A stretch of 64,000 nucleotides of DNA, taken from NCBI GenBank assembly GCA_026004195.1, contig BPIQ01000003.1, positions 62,001 to 126,000 of the forward strand. Reading direction: 5' to 3'. A program made the position numbers and the translations under genes. This DNA comes from Candidatus Binatia bacterium. GTDB lineage: Bacteria > Desulfobacterota > Binatia > HRBIN30 > BPIQ01. Positions 25,220 through 34,966 of the stretch are shown here, one piece after another (the first letter of the stretch is position 1; every line of letters begins with the position of its first letter). The notes under the pieces are model-generated. The model was not told where the DNA came from. It searched no databases and saw only the letters and a program-made list of their open reading frames with translations.

Positions 25220-25546
25220 AAGCCAGGCGGAAGCGCGAGGGCCCGAGGCGACGGACCGCGACCCCCGCTGGTGGGCAACCAGCGGGCGTGGCGGGAACTG
25301 CATCCACGTCTTTTTGGTCCCGCCGGAGTGGACGGAATGCGGCGTCGTGACGGTCCGCCCCCGTCGCCCGGGCGCCGCCCCCTCTGTTTCAACTCAATAT
25401 GAAGTACGAGGGTTCTGCTGTATCGGACACTGCGTGCAGAGCGGGTGACGTCGCCGGCCCCGCACATCCGTGCTACGAGCCCGGGACCCCGTCAAGCACT
25501 TGCTTTCTTCACGCGGGCCCGCCGTGCCGGAAACGATCCGCAGTAT
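25220..25546. other. Non-coding stretch with border repeat (right copy)
   Basis: No gene is supported. The right border repeat is at 25475-25499, followed directly by CTTTCTTCACGCGGGCCCGCC (25503-25523), and the lysoplasmalogenase stop follows at 25547. The stretch 25226-25300 shows no hairpin repeats. Confidence 0.6.
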
Positions 25547-26172
25547 TCAGCGCAGCGCCACCACGAGCCCGAGCTGCGCCAGGTGGTAGGTCGTCATGAC
25601 GAGAAGCCGGGCGAAAGGGAACGCGCGGACGAAGCGGTTCCAGGCGAGAACGCCGTCGGAGACAAGGAAAAGAACGCCGCCCGCGGCTGCGGCGGCATGG
25701 CCGGAAGCCAGGGCCGATCCCGACATGGCGGCGAGGGCGGCCGATGTAGACCAGGACGGGAGAACGCAGGGAAGAGGGCACGGCCCGCAAGAGGCGCACG
25801 AGAAGCGGCGAGGTGACGAGAAGGAGCTCCGGCAGCCGCCTACGAGGCGGAAGATGGCGGGGCGTATCGAAGGCGAAGAGGTAGGCGACGTGGGCGAGAA
25901 GAAACGACGCCAGATCCGGGTAAAAACCAGCGGTCGGGAAAGAGAAGAAAAACGTCGCCGCCGAGCGAGAAAAAAAGCGCGAGAGAAAGCCAGGCGGACG
26001 CGCGAGGGCCGGAGGCAGCGTAGGCGAGAAGGACGAGAAGGACGGCCGGCTTGAGGAAGCACTCGAGGGTCTTTTTCTCCCTCGCAACCGCGTACCAGTC
26101 GGCCAGTGCGAGGATCCCGAAAGCGAGAAGCAGAAGCGCGAATCGAGCATGGCCCCACGTAGCAAGGCGGTC
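25547..26172 (-). pseudogene. Lysoplasmalogenase (YhhN family), two apparent +1 frameshifts
   Basis: Three frames join into one YhhN/TMEM86-type membrane protein. The N-terminal helices are FALLLLAFGILALADW and KPAVLLVLLAYAA. LFFSLGGDVFLLFPDRWF follows, then YPDLASFLLAHVAYLFAF after the first break (~25925, an extra T in a T5 run). AALAAMSGSALASG and VLFLVSDGVLAWNRF follow the second break (~25747). The last segment is the diagnostic C-terminal motif ending YHLAQLGLVVAL. About eight helices are expected. The enzyme family hydrolyses the vinyl-ether bond of lysoplasmalogens. The start codon is uncertain. Both breaks are cured by deleting one base. Confidence 0.75.
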
Positions 26173-26503
26173 CCTCGATGAAAAGGCCGAGAAGGACCGC
26201 CGCTCGAGAGCAGACGGGAAGTGCGGAGCCCACCGCGCGACGCCGAGAGGACGTCCGTCTTCGCGACCCCGGCCGAATGATGGGCGTCCGGACTTCGTGG
26301 AAAAATTCTCCCAGACCGAATGCCGCGCCGGAAAAACCAACGGAGCTCAACGCGCCCATTACGCGCGGCGGAATTCTTGGCTGGATCATCTACGTGCCCC
26401 CCGCTCCCGCATTTCCACGAAAAGTCGGAAAGCCTCGTCCTGCGAAAGGCTCCGGGCTATCCCCTCCCTTGCCCGGGTTCCGCCAGCTACCGTAGAAACT
26501 CCC

Positions 26504-27638
26504 ATGCCCCGAAAAAACTGGAAGGAGGAGTTCGCGCTTCCCGCCGGCACGGTTCCCCTGAACCACGCGGGGCAGGCTCCCCTGCCCAGGCGCGTCGTCG
26601 AGCGCGTGCTGCGCTTTCTCGCCGAGGCGCAAACGCTCGAGACGGATTCCGAAGAGACATGGAACGCACGCAGCGAAGCCACGAGGAGGCTTCTCGCCAG
26701 GCTCGTCGGAGCCCGCCGCGAAGAAATCGCCTTCGTCCGGAACACGGCGGAAGGCCTCTCGCTCGTGGCCGCGGGCCTTCCGCTGGCGCGAGGGAGACAA
26801 CGTGGTCGTCCTCCGGGGAGAGTTCCCCTCGAACGTCTACCCCTGGCTCGCACTCGAGTCGCGCGGCGTCGAGATCCGCTGGGCGCGACTCGACCGGGGA
26901 TTTCTCGCTCCCGAGGAGCTGCGAGAGCGCATCGATTCGAGAACGCGGCTCGTCGCGGCCACGTTCGTCGACTGGCAATTCGGCACCCGGAACGACCTCG
27001 GGAGGCTCGCTTCCGTCTGCCGCGAGCGCGACGTCCTTTTCTGCGTCGACGGGATCCAGGGCGTCGGGGCGCTCCGGATCGACGTCGAGAACGCGGGCGT
27101 CGACGCTCTTTCGTGCGGTGGGCACAAGTGGCTTCTCGCACCCGAAGGCTGCGGCTTTCTTTACGTGAGCCGGCGTGTGCTCGAGAGGATCCGGCCCGTC
27201 CTCCTCGGGTGGAAAAGCGTCCGTGACGCGGACACCTACCTTCCCTACCATTTCGAGCTTCGCGACGACGCCGCGAAGTTCGAGCCGGGAAGCCCGCCGC
27301 ACCTCGGAATCCACGCCCTCGGCGGCGGGGTCGAGCTTCTCCTCGAAGCGGGAGCAGATTTCGTCGAGACAAGAATCCTCGAGCTCACGGACCTGCTGGT
27401 CGAGGGACTCCGCCAGCGCGGCCTTCGGGTCCTGAGCCCTCGCGGTCCCTCCCTCTCTTCGGGCATCGTGACCTTCGAGCCCGGCGACGACCCGGTCCGC
27501 CTCTGCGAGGAACTCGAGCGGCGGGGCTACATCGTACGCCCGAGGGCGGGCGGCGTGCGCGTCTCGCCCCACTTCTACAACGACGAGGACGACATCGGGG
27601 GCTTTCTCGCAGCGCTCGACGAAGTGCGCCGGCGTTAG
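26504..27638 (+). pseudogene. Class V aminotransferase-like PLP enzyme, one +1 frameshift
   Basis: ATG 26504 opens a frame that reads LNHAGQAPLPRRVVERVLRF and IAFVRNTAEGLSLVA, the start of class V aminotransferases (isopenicillin-N epimerase/cysteine desulfurase-like). At about 26790 an extra C (CCGCTGG where CCGTGG is expected) breaks the frame. The rest continues from 26802 with VFCVDGIQGVGALRID-type strands and GGHKWLLAPEGCGFLY, where the lysine binds PLP, and ends YNDEDDIGGFLAALDE. The joined protein would be ~377 residues, normal for the family. The substrate is unknown; kynureninase, desulfurase or epimerase activities are all possible. No operon partner. Confidence 0.8.
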
Positions 27639-27709
27639 CTTGACTCTCGGCTTTTCGTTCCGATAAGGGTTCGAACCCGAAACCTTTCCCTTCCGGGAGG
27701 AACGACTCG

Positions 27710-28171
27710 ATGGACGATGCAGCGCTTCTCGAAAAAGTGAAAGCCATGACGTTCTGGTCCGGCCACCGTGAAATGACGGTGGAGGATCTCGTCGCCATCC
27801 AGCCGGGTCTCGGCCGCATCATGCCCGAGATCGGCGCGCGCACGTGGAAGCTCTACTACGCGGCCAAGGCGCAGAACTGGCCCATGGCTCGATTCCAGTG
27901 GAAGGAAGTACGCGGGCTCATGGAGCTCGGTGCCTTCACGCGTCCCAAGCACGAAGAGGCCCTCAACAAGTTTCTCGAAGAGGATTGGAAACCCGTCGGA
28001 GAAGCGATCGAAAAGCAGGACTTCGAAGCCTTCGAGAAGGCCTTCCACAAGGCCATCGAGGCAGCGAACGCCTACCACGAGCTCAAGGACAAGCCCTACA
28101 TCGTCTGGAAGCTTCCCGACCACCCGCCGCCCGACCTGGACCTCCGGCCCCGGGGCAGCGGGAAAAAGTAA
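27710..28171 (+). CDS. Small helical hypothetical protein
   Basis: The 153-residue protein is predicted mostly helical and acidic/lysine-rich, with no signal peptide or membrane segment. Tryptophan- and tyrosine-rich helices (TWKLYYAAKAQNWPMARFQW) and a His/Tyr/Glu-containing AFHKAIEAANAYHELK helix suggest a four-helix bundle. I recall similar proteins as conserved hypotheticals in proteobacteria; no function is claimed. GGGAGGAA stands seven bases before ATG 27710. It stands alone between the aminotransferase (72 bp upstream) and a non-coding stretch. A palindrome GGGTTCGAACCC at 27667-27678 lies in its promoter region. Confidence 0.7.
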   Translation: MDDAALLEKVKAMTFWSGHREMTVEDLVAIQPGLGRIMPEIGARTWKLYYAAKAQNWPMARFQWKEVRGLMELGAFTRPKHEEALNKFLEEDWKPVGEAIEKQDFEAFEKAFHKAIEAANAYHELKDKPYIVWKLPDHPPPDLDLRPRGSGKK

Positions 28172-28603
28172 GCGGCAGCTCGGGCACCCGGGCACCGCGG
28201 CGTGCGGGGTTGCCTCGGCTCCCAGACTTCGAGGGCGCGCCCTGCCGCAGAGACCAGGGAGGGTCGGTCTGCCGGGGTCGCGTACAGGAGCCGCTCGCCG
28301 CTCGGACGACGTCGCCGGCTGCGGCCGAAAGAACCCCGCGCACGCCGCCCCTGCGGCCGTGGCGGAGGCCAACGCGACGTGGCGGTCTGGCTATGGTCGA
28401 GTGCAAGAAGCACCGTCGACTACTGGGCAAGAACGGGGGAACGACTCGGAACATAAGGTCCCGAGACTCGGGATCGGACTTCGAAGGGGCTCTCGGACCT
28501 CCGGACCTCCAAGGACTCCCCGGCCTCGAAAGGGACGCGGTCGGTCCAGCGCTAGGAGCCGCGCGATCGCCGCCCGGCGAGCGACGGGCAGGAACAGCGC
28601 TCT
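28172..28603. other. 432-bp intergenic stretch, nothing recognised
   Basis: It lies between converging genes (hypothetical protein and EtfBA). Open frames here are short and do not resemble proteins. No hairpin repeat, terminator with a T-tract or RNA gene was recognised. Confidence 0.5.
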
Positions 28604-30442
28604 CTAGCGCGCGGAAGCTCGCGCCGCGCGGAGCTTTTCCACGAGCAGCGGCACGGCCTCGGCCCAGTCGGCCACGATGCCGTAGTCCACGCTCTTGAAA
28701 AGCGGAGCCTTCGGGTTTTTGTTGATGCCGACGACGATCCGCGCGCGCCGCACGCCGACCATGTGCTCCATGGCGCCACGGATGGCGACCGCCAGGTAGA
28801 GCTTCGGGGCGATCGCGCGTCCGGTGAGGCCCACCTGATACTGCCGGGGAAGCCATCCCGCGTCGGTGACATCCCTCGTCGTGCAGAGCGCCGCGCCGAG
28901 GACTTCGCACAGAGGCTCGATCCGGGAAAGCGCCGCAGGCTCTCCGATCCCTTTGCCGACCCCGACGACGACCTCCGCGTCGTCGAGCGCCGTGGCGGCC
29001 TCGGCCTCGCGCCTTCTCTCGAGAAGACGCACTTTCGCCGGAGCCAGCTCCGGCACGTCGAGCGGCAAGCTCTCGCAGGTGCCGCGCTCTCCCGGGCTCG
29101 GGCGCTCGAGAAACCCGGGCCGCACCGTGGCCATCTCGGGGATTGTGCGCGAGAGGATGGGTGCCACGACGTTCCCGCCGAAAGCAGGCTTGTACTGCAC
29201 GAGTCGGCCTTCCGCGTCGAGGTCCAGGTCGATGCAGTCACCGGTGAGTCCCAGGCCGAAGCGCGCGGCGAGCCTCGGCGCGAGGTCCCGGCCGAGCGTC
29301 GTCGAAGGAAAAAGGACGATTCCGGGCCGGAACTTCTCGAGCGCCGGAGCGAGGACGCCGGCGTAAGTCTCGGCCGAGGGCCAGCCGAGACGCTCGTCGT
29401 CGGCAAGAAGCACGCGATCGGCCCCGGCCGCGGCAAGCTCCTCGACTCGGCTCCGAACTCCGTGCCCGAGAAGCACCGCTTGCACGCTCGACCCGAGCCG
29501 GTCGGCCATCTCGCGTGCCTTCCCGAGGAGTTCGAACGTGACCCTGCGGACGGAACCGTTCTCCGTCTCGGCGAAAACCCAGATGTCTTTCGGCCCCGGG
29601 CGCTCGACAGCCCCCGTGGCTCGCGGTCGCGCGGGACCCTCGGGGAGGGAAGACCAGCCTCGGAAAAGACCGTGGGCGAGAAGTCGCTCGACGAGCTTCT
29701 CCACTACTGCCTCGACCGTGGGACCTTCGAGCATCTCGAGCTTCCGCTCCGTCACGACGGTCTCGAGATCCCGCACTTCGGTGGGCGAGCCCGGAAGCCC
29801 CACGTCCTCGCGGGCAAGCCCGAGGTCGCTCCGCCCGACGAGCGCGATCGGTTTCGACTTGGCCGCCTCCCGCTCGGCTCTGGTCGAAAAGCGCTCCGGG
29901 GCGAGGTCTTCTCCGGCGGAAACGACGCAGGGAAGGTCGACCTCCAGAACCTCCGTGCCCGAGTCGGTTTCCCGCTCGACGCGGATCTTCCCCGAATCCA
30001 CCTCGAGCCGCCGCGCACCGCTCGCGAACGGAAGGCCGAGAAGCTCCGCCACCTCGGGCCCCACCTGCCCCGTCTCCGCGTCCACGCTGTGTTTTCCGCA
30101 GAGAACCAGGTCGAAGGATTCCCGGCGGAGAGCCGCAGCGAGCACCCGCGCCGTGGCGAGTGTGTCCGAGCCCGCAAAGTCGGGATCGCAGAGGTGGACG
30201 GCCCGGTGCGCTCCCAGCGCGAGACACTCGAGGAGCGCCTCCGAGGCCTGCGGCGGTCCCATGGTGAACACGACGACCTCGCCGCCCTGCTCGGCGGAAA
30301 GTTCCACGGCCTTCACGAGGGCCCGGACGTCGAAAGCGCTGACTTCGTTCGGAACACCTTCCCGCCGGAGCCGCCTGGACGCGGGATCGAACTCCATCTT
30401 GGAGAGGACAGGGACCTGTTTCACGAGAACGGCGATGCGCAT
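28604..30442 (-). CDS. Electron-transfer flavoprotein, beta-alpha fusion
   Basis: The 612-residue protein fuses EtfB (residues ~1-260, starting MRIAVLVKQVP, with the AMP/FAD-binding VLCGKHSVDAETGQVGPEVAELL) to EtfA (residues ~283-612). The EtfA part has the FAD-binding C-terminus GLTGRAIAPKLYLAVAIRGAMEHMVG...INKNPKAPLFKSVDYGIVADW. ETF accepts electrons from acyl-CoA dehydrogenases and passes them to ETF:quinone oxidoreductase. In most bacteria the two subunits are separate genes. An arginine stands where most EtfA have a serine in GISGAIQH (here AIRGAMEH), next to the flavin. It follows the APH-SCP2 gene by six bases, so the two are one transcript and can serve the dehydrogenases of this window. 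Confidence 0.92.
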   Translation of the reverse strand: MRIAVLVKQVPVLSKMEFDPASRRLRREGVPNEVSAFDVRALVKAVELSAEQGGEVVVFTMGPPQASEALLECLALGAHRAVHLCDPDFAGSDTLATARVLAAALRRESFDLVLCGKHSVDAETGQVGPEVAELLGLPFASGARRLEVDSGKIRVERETDSGTEVLEVDLPCVVSAGEDLAPERFSTRAEREAAKSKPIALVGRSDLGLAREDVGLPGSPTEVRDLETVVTERKLEMLEGPTVEAVVEKLVERLLAHGLFRGWSSLPEGPARPRATGAVERPGPKDIWVFAETENGSVRRVTFELLGKAREMADRLGSSVQAVLLGHGVRSRVEELAAAGADRVLLADDERLGWPSAETYAGVLAPALEKFRPGIVLFPSTTLGRDLAPRLAARFGLGLTGDCIDLDLDAEGRLVQYKPAFGGNVVAPILSRTIPEMATVRPGFLERPSPGERGTCESLPLDVPELAPAKVRLLERRREAEAATALDDAEVVVGVGKGIGEPAALSRIEPLCEVLGAALCTTRDVTDAGWLPRQYQVGLTGRAIAPKLYLAVAIRGAMEHMVGVRRARIVVGINKNPKAPLFKSVDYGIVADWAEAVPLLVEKLRAARASAR

Positions 30443-30448
30443 CGGTCT

Positions 30449-31834
30449 TCACCCTCGCGGCTTTTCTGTCGCCTCCCTCTCGAGCCTCTCGATGGCTTCC
30501 TCGAACTGCATGAAGAGCGAGAGGTCGCCTTCGACCCTGATCCGGCCGGAAAGAAAAGCTTGCGTGCGGTCGAGCTCCCCCCGCCGGATCGCCTCCCAGT
30601 CCTCGACGCTGGCCCGCAAGGTGGCGTCCGGGCTCTCGCACGTCCCTTCGCGGCGCTCCACCTGCCCTGCTCGAGCCACGAGGTACCACGAGCGGCCCGA
30701 TTCGCCTTCGAGATGGAACTGGATCCGGGCGGTCCCCCTTCCCGGGTCGAACCGCGCGCGCGCCTCGCCCGGCGGTGGCAAGCCGAGAAGCCGAGCCAGG
30801 TGTTGCGTGCACGGGTTGTTCGTCTCGAAATCGGGCGAAGGGGTAGGCACCCCGAGTTCCTTCATCCGGCGGGCAATCCGCGCCATGATCGCCCCGAAGC
30901 GCAGCGCCGCGAAGACCTCGTAGTATTCGGCGTGACGGACCTTCCGGCCCGTGCGCTCTTCGTAGCCGCGAATCGTTTCGTCCTTTCCGGGAAATCCCGC
31001 AAGACGCGGAAAGCCGTAGCCTTCGCTGTTGAGCTCGTCGAGGACGATCCACCAGAGAAGGTCGGCCTCGGGGTCGCCGAGAAAGGCCATCTCCCAGTCG
31101 AGCACGGCGACGACCCGGTCCTCGCGGAAGACGAGGTTGGGAAGTCTCGCATCCCCCCAGCAAAGCGCGATGCACTCGGGCGAGAACGCGTTTTCCTCGA
31201 GCCAGTCGAGAGCTCGCTCGAGGACGGGCTGCGGAGTTCCGCCACGGGCCCACTCGAGGTAACGCCGGTAGCGGTGTACCTCACGGAGCAGCGCATCCCG
31301 CCCGGGCGGCGGCACGTCGAGAAAATCGAGTCCTGACCGCCGCCAGTCGAGCGTGTGGATGTGCGCCATGGCGTCGATGCCGGCCCACCAGAGACGAGCT
31401 CGCCTGTCGGGAGAGGCTTCGACGCAGAACCCGGCCGTGTGGTAGGGAGGCACTTCCGAGGGGATCTCCCCCTCGACCCGCTCCATGACGTAAAAGGGCG
31501 AGCCCACGACGGAGGGGTCCGGCTCGAACCAGAGCGCACGGGGAACGGGAACGTCGGTGCCCTCGAGGCAGCGCAGGATGCGAAACTGCCGGCCGAGATC
31601 GTACTCCGGGAAGACGCCGAACTCCGCGGGCTCGAGCCGGAGAACGAGAGCACGCGGCTCGGCCTTGCCTTTTTTTTCGACCTCCACGTCGAGCAGCAGG
31701 GTTTCGTTCGAGAGCCCCGCACCGGGTCGGCGGAGCGAAACGACCCGGAGCTCGGACACTTCGGGCATCTTACGGCGAAGCCACTCTTCGAGAGCGGGAC
31801 GCAGGCTTTCCGGGTCGCGTGCACGTGCGAGCAT
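30449..31834 (-). CDS. APH-type phosphotransferase fused to an SCP2 lipid-binding domain
   Basis: In this 461-residue protein, residues ~20-340 are an aminoglycoside-phosphotransferase/choline-kinase fold. The catalytic loop is CWGDARLPNLVF (the HGD Asp and Asn) and the Mg-binding Asp is in VLDWEMAFLGDPEADLLWW. Residues ~350-455 form an SCP2-like sterol-carrier domain (RIQFHLEGESGRSWYLV...FLSGRIRVEGDLSLFMQF). In animals ACAD10/11 carry an APH domain that phosphorylates 4-hydroxyacyl-CoA, and bacterial LvaA does this for 4-hydroxyvaleryl-CoA. By analogy this enzyme may phosphorylate a hydroxylated acyl-CoA held by the SCP2 domain. Six bases separate it from EtfBA. Confidence 0.85.
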   Translation of the reverse strand: MLARARDPESLRPALEEWLRRKMPEVSELRVVSLRRPGAGLSNETLLLDVEVEKKGKAEPRALVLRLEPAEFGVFPEYDLGRQFRILRCLEGTDVPVPRALWFEPDPSVVGSPFYVMERVEGEIPSEVPPYHTAGFCVEASPDRRARLWWAGIDAMAHIHTLDWRRSGLDFLDVPPPGRDALLREVHRYRRYLEWARGGTPQPVLERALDWLEENAFSPECIALCWGDARLPNLVFREDRVVAVLDWEMAFLGDPEADLLWWIVLDELNSEGYGFPRLAGFPGKDETIRGYEERTGRKVRHAEYYEVFAALRFGAIMARIARRMKELGVPTPSPDFETNNPCTQHLARLLGLPPPGEARARFDPGRGTARIQFHLEGESGRSWYLVARAGQVERREGTCESPDATLRASVEDWEAIRRGELDRTQAFLSGRIRVEGDLSLFMQFEEAIERLEREATEKPRG

Positions 31835-32112
31835 GAGGCCCGGTTTTATTCGCCGAGAGAGAGCCGCGAATCAAGTCGATTCGGCGTGGCAGGACTGGTT
31901 TCTGGCTTTTCGCGGCGACGTCCCGCCGAGCCGCTGCGCGACGAACCCCTCGGCCACCGAAGAAAGCGACACCGCGAAAAGCAAGAGCCAGGCAGTTCCC
32001 CGGCCCGCCTAGGACCTTCGGGGTCCGCGGTCTGCTTCCCGACCCACCACGAATCGGGCGAACGACCAGGGCAGTCGTCGTCTGGTCGCCGACACCTCTC
32101 GAGGCTTCCGAC

Positions 32113-33003
32113 CTAGCTGCTCTTCCGCCCGCCCGGCTCGGGGAAATTCGTCCGCAAAAACGCGTCCCACATCCGGTCGCCGAGCATTCGCCGGAGCCCG
32201 AGGAGAACGGTCGCCGACGCCGTCACCGTGTAACGGGCCTTGGGCCTTCGTGCCGTGATGGCCTTTTCGACCTTCGCCGCGACATCCTCCGGCGTCCCCC
32301 CGAGTCTCGCGAGGGGACCCTTCTCGTAGGCTTCCACCGTCGCGCGCGCCACGGCCGCGTGGAAGTCCGCGTAAGGACCCGCGCCCGCTCGAGCGGCCTC
32401 GAGCGCCCGCTCGGCCGCGCGCGCGAACCCGCTCCGCACGAGGCCCGGTTCCATCAGGATCACGTCGATGCCGAAGGCGCGCACCTCGAAGCGAAGGGCG
32501 TCGCTCAACGCTTCGAGCGCGTGCTTCGTGGCGTGGTAGACCCCGCCCCCGGGAAAGACGAGCTTGCCTCCCATGGAGCTCATGTTCACGATCTTTCCCC
32601 AACCCTGCCTCCGCATTCCGGGGAGCACGAGCTGGCACATCCGGAGTGCCCCGAACACGTTCGTCTCGAACTGCTTGCGGACGAGGTCGAGCGGGACGGC
32701 TTCGACGGCACCCGACTGACTGTAGCCAGCGTTGTTGACCAGCACGCCGACGGCACCCTCGCGCTCCTCGACGAACGCGACGGCGGAGCGGCACGACTCC
32801 TCGTCGTCGACGTCGAGCACCAGGGTTCGGCACCCGGCCTCCTCGAGTTCCCCGAGGGAGTCCCTTTTCCGGGCGGTCGCGTAGACGGGCCAGCCTCGTC
32901 GCGCGAGGCGGAGCGCCGTCGCGCGTCCGATCCCGCTCGAGCAACCCGTGACGAGCACGGCGCGCGAAGTTCCCGCGGTCGCCGGAAAACCTGCGTGACT
33001 CAT
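32113..33003 (-). CDS. Short-chain dehydrogenase/reductase
   Basis: This 296-residue classical SDR has VTGCSSGIG near residue 17, NNAGYSQSGAVE, the serine in VNMSSMGGK and the YHATK active site. The C-terminal extension (ARYTVTASATVLLGLRRML) has the hydrophobic character of retinol/17-beta-hydroxysteroid-type SDRs that associate with membranes. ATG 33003 is chosen because AGGAGGGGGAG precedes it; the longer frame from 33075 has no such signal. It is single on its strand: 110 bp of AT-poor spacer follow, and the flavin oxidase gene upstream is 525 bp away. The substrate is likely a hydroxylated lipid or retinoid-like alcohol. Confidence 0.88.
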   Translation of the reverse strand: MSHAGFPATAGTSRAVLVTGCSSGIGRATALRLARRGWPVYATARKRDSLGELEEAGCRTLVLDVDDEESCRSAVAFVEEREGAVGVLVNNAGYSQSGAVEAVPLDLVRKQFETNVFGALRMCQLVLPGMRRQGWGKIVNMSSMGGKLVFPGGGVYHATKHALEALSDALRFEVRAFGIDVILMEPGLVRSGFARAAERALEAARAGAGPYADFHAAVARATVEAYEKGPLARLGGTPEDVAAKVEKAITARRPKARYTVTASATVLLGLRRMLGDRMWDAFLRTNFPEPGGRKSS

Positions 33004-33528
33004 AGCTCTCCCCCTCCTCGAACTCGAACCCCGTGGACCTGCCCCCGGTTCCGCCTTTTCCCTTTTGCTTTCCATCCAACCCGGGCACGAGCCGGGTAGC
33101 CGCCGATTTTCCTTGGGTCCGTATCTCCTTCCCGTGCCTCGAAAGGGGGCGGGGCGCTACGCCCCGCGCTCGCTCGGAGAGGCACGGCCTCCGACGGACG
33201 ACGGGGCGCCGCAGGAATCGGCCGGCGCTCGACTACACCCCGCCTGCCCGCCGCGTCAACCGGGCGGTCACTTCCCTTCGACGACGCCACCCGGGCGGTC
33301 GTTTTCCCGCGTCGACGAACCGGGTCCCCCTCGACCGATTTCTCTATCCTCGATCGCCGAGTCGCGCTTTTTCGAAAACGCGTGCCGCACGCCGCACGAG
33401 AGGAAGATCCCGCGCTTCCTCGGCCCGACGGGTCCGTCCGCGGACTGTCGGGCGCGAGCGAACACCTCGAGGACGCCAGCGCGGAGAGGCCGAAAGAGGA
33501 AGCGGAGTGTCCCGCCCCGGGGCCGCCA
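33004..33528. other. 525-bp intergenic stretch with one strong hairpin
   Basis: No gene is supported. A perfect 8-bp stem with a 3-base loop (GCGGGGCG-CTA-CGCCCCGC, 33149-33167) lies between the 3' end of the flavin oxidase and the start of the SDR. It has no T-tract, so it is at best a Rho-independent-like or attenuating structure. No REP-type core is present. Confidence 0.5.
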
Positions 33529-34914
33529 CTACGACGGCGGGATGTTCTGGTTCATGCGGAAAAAGTTCTCGGGGTCGTACTTTTTCTTGACGCCCACGAG
33601 CCGACTCCAGACCTCCGGCGTGTACGCCGCGCGAACGCGATCCTGCCCCTCGTCCCCCAGGAAATTCACGTAGACCCCCCTCGCGAAAGGCTCCGTCGCC
33701 GAGTGGAAGTCCCGGGCCCAGGCGGTGCAGCGTTCGTCGTCCCGAGCTTCCCGCCACCGCGTGTGGATGTTGAGGACGAAAGGCGCCCGGCGATGCGCGT
33801 ACGCCGTAGCTTCCGGCTCGACGCGGCTCGGTGCTCCTTCCATGTGAGGAACGAAGATCTCGCACTCGTCCGTCGGCATGGACGCCGCGAACTCCACGAC
33901 CCTTTCGATCGCGCGGTCGGTGAGATCTCCGAGGTGATGGGACTTCCAGTAATTGCGAGCTCCGTGGGACGAAAGCCCGTCGAAGCTCGACTGCCAGTCG
34001 CACCAGCCATTCGCACCCACGGCCTCGCCGTGGGAAGGCGTCGCGTCGCGCAAAGGCCGGATACGGCGCTCCCCTTGGCCGGGATCGCCGAGCCAGACGA
34101 AGGCGACGATCACGACCAATTTCCCGTGGACGTCCGCCGAGAGAAACGGCAGGGGCGGCGCACAGCGAACGATGACCCACACCGTCATTTCGTCCGGAAG
34201 CCCCCGGACGTAGTCGCGATAGAAGGCGAGGAATCGTCCCGCGTCTTCGAACCGCTTCACGAGGAGCCCCGAGTAGACGTGCTTTCCGATCTCCGCGCAG
34301 CGGAACGTGAAGGAAGTCACGACGCCGAAGTTTCCGCCCCCTCCCCGGAGAGCCCAGAAAAGGTCCTCGTTCGTCTTCTCGTCGGCCTCGAGCCGCTCTC
34401 CGTCCGCCGTCACCAGTTCCACCCGCAGGAGATTGTCCACCGAGAGGCCGTGCTTCCGACTGATCCAGCCGAAGCCGCCTCCCAGGGTGAGACCGCCGAC
34501 TCCCGTATGGGAAACCACTCCCGCCGGGACGGCGAGTCCGTGGAGCTGCGTTTCCGCATCCAGGTCCCCGAGGAGCGCCCCGCCGTCCGCCCGCGCCGTA
34601 CGGGTTCCCGGGTCGACGGTGACCCTCCGCATGAGCGAAAGGTCGAGCATCATGCCGCCGTCGCAGACTGCGGTCCCTGCCGAGTTGTGGCCGCCACCGC
34701 GGACCGAAAGAAGAAGCCCGTGCTCCCGGGCGAACGAAATCGCCCGGCTGACGTCGCGCGTCCCGAGGCAGCGCGCGATGACGGCGGGCCTCCGGTCGAA
34801 CATCGCATTCCAGACGCGCCTCGCGGCGTCGTACTCCTCGTCGTGGGGCAAAAGGACGGTTCCCCGAAAGCCACTTCTCAGCACTTCGGCGGCCTTCTTG
34901 TCGATCTGCTTCAT
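33529..34914 (-). CDS. Berberine-bridge-enzyme-like FAD oxidoreductase
   Basis: The 461-residue protein has a PCMH-type FAD domain with VRGGGHNSAGTAVCDGG near residue 70, where the histidine is the 8-alpha-FAD attachment site in this family. GVGGLTLGGGFGWISRKHGLSVDN follows near 140. The BBE-type C-terminus is FFRMNQNIPP. The second attachment cysteine of bicovalent members appears absent (AGVVSHTGVGG), so the flavin is probably linked once. Such enzymes oxidise alcohols, sugars or alkaloid-like amines with O2. It has no signal peptide. It is divergent from the HxlR-SCP2 regulator with a shared palindromic operator, so it is probably its repressed target. Confidence 0.9.
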   Translation of the reverse strand: MKQIDKKAAEVLRSGFRGTVLLPHDEEYDAARRVWNAMFDRRPAVIARCLGTRDVSRAISFAREHGLLLSVRGGGHNSAGTAVCDGGMMLDLSLMRRVTVDPGTRTARADGGALLGDLDAETQLHGLAVPAGVVSHTGVGGLTLGGGFGWISRKHGLSVDNLLRVELVTADGERLEADEKTNEDLFWALRGGGGNFGVVTSFTFRCAEIGKHVYSGLLVKRFEDAGRFLAFYRDYVRGLPDEMTVWVIVRCAPPLPFLSADVHGKLVVIVAFVWLGDPGQGERRIRPLRDATPSHGEAVGANGWCDWQSSFDGLSSHGARNYWKSHHLGDLTDRAIERVVEFAASMPTDECEIFVPHMEGAPSRVEPEATAYAHRRAPFVLNIHTRWREARDDERCTAWARDFHSATEPFARGVYVNFLGDEGQDRVRAAYTPEVWSRLVGVKKKYDPENFFRMNQNIPPS

Positions 34915-34966
34915 GTCTCCGACCTCCTCTACCTGAAATGTTTCGCCCCCCGGAGGGGACGGCTGG

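Noticed and set aside
27667-27678. tRNA T-arm (GGGTTCGAACCC)
   Set aside because: It is only a palindrome; no acceptor stem, anticodon arm or CCA-side pairing around it.
33149-33167. Intrinsic terminator
   Set aside because: Perfect GC hairpin but no T-tract on either strand.
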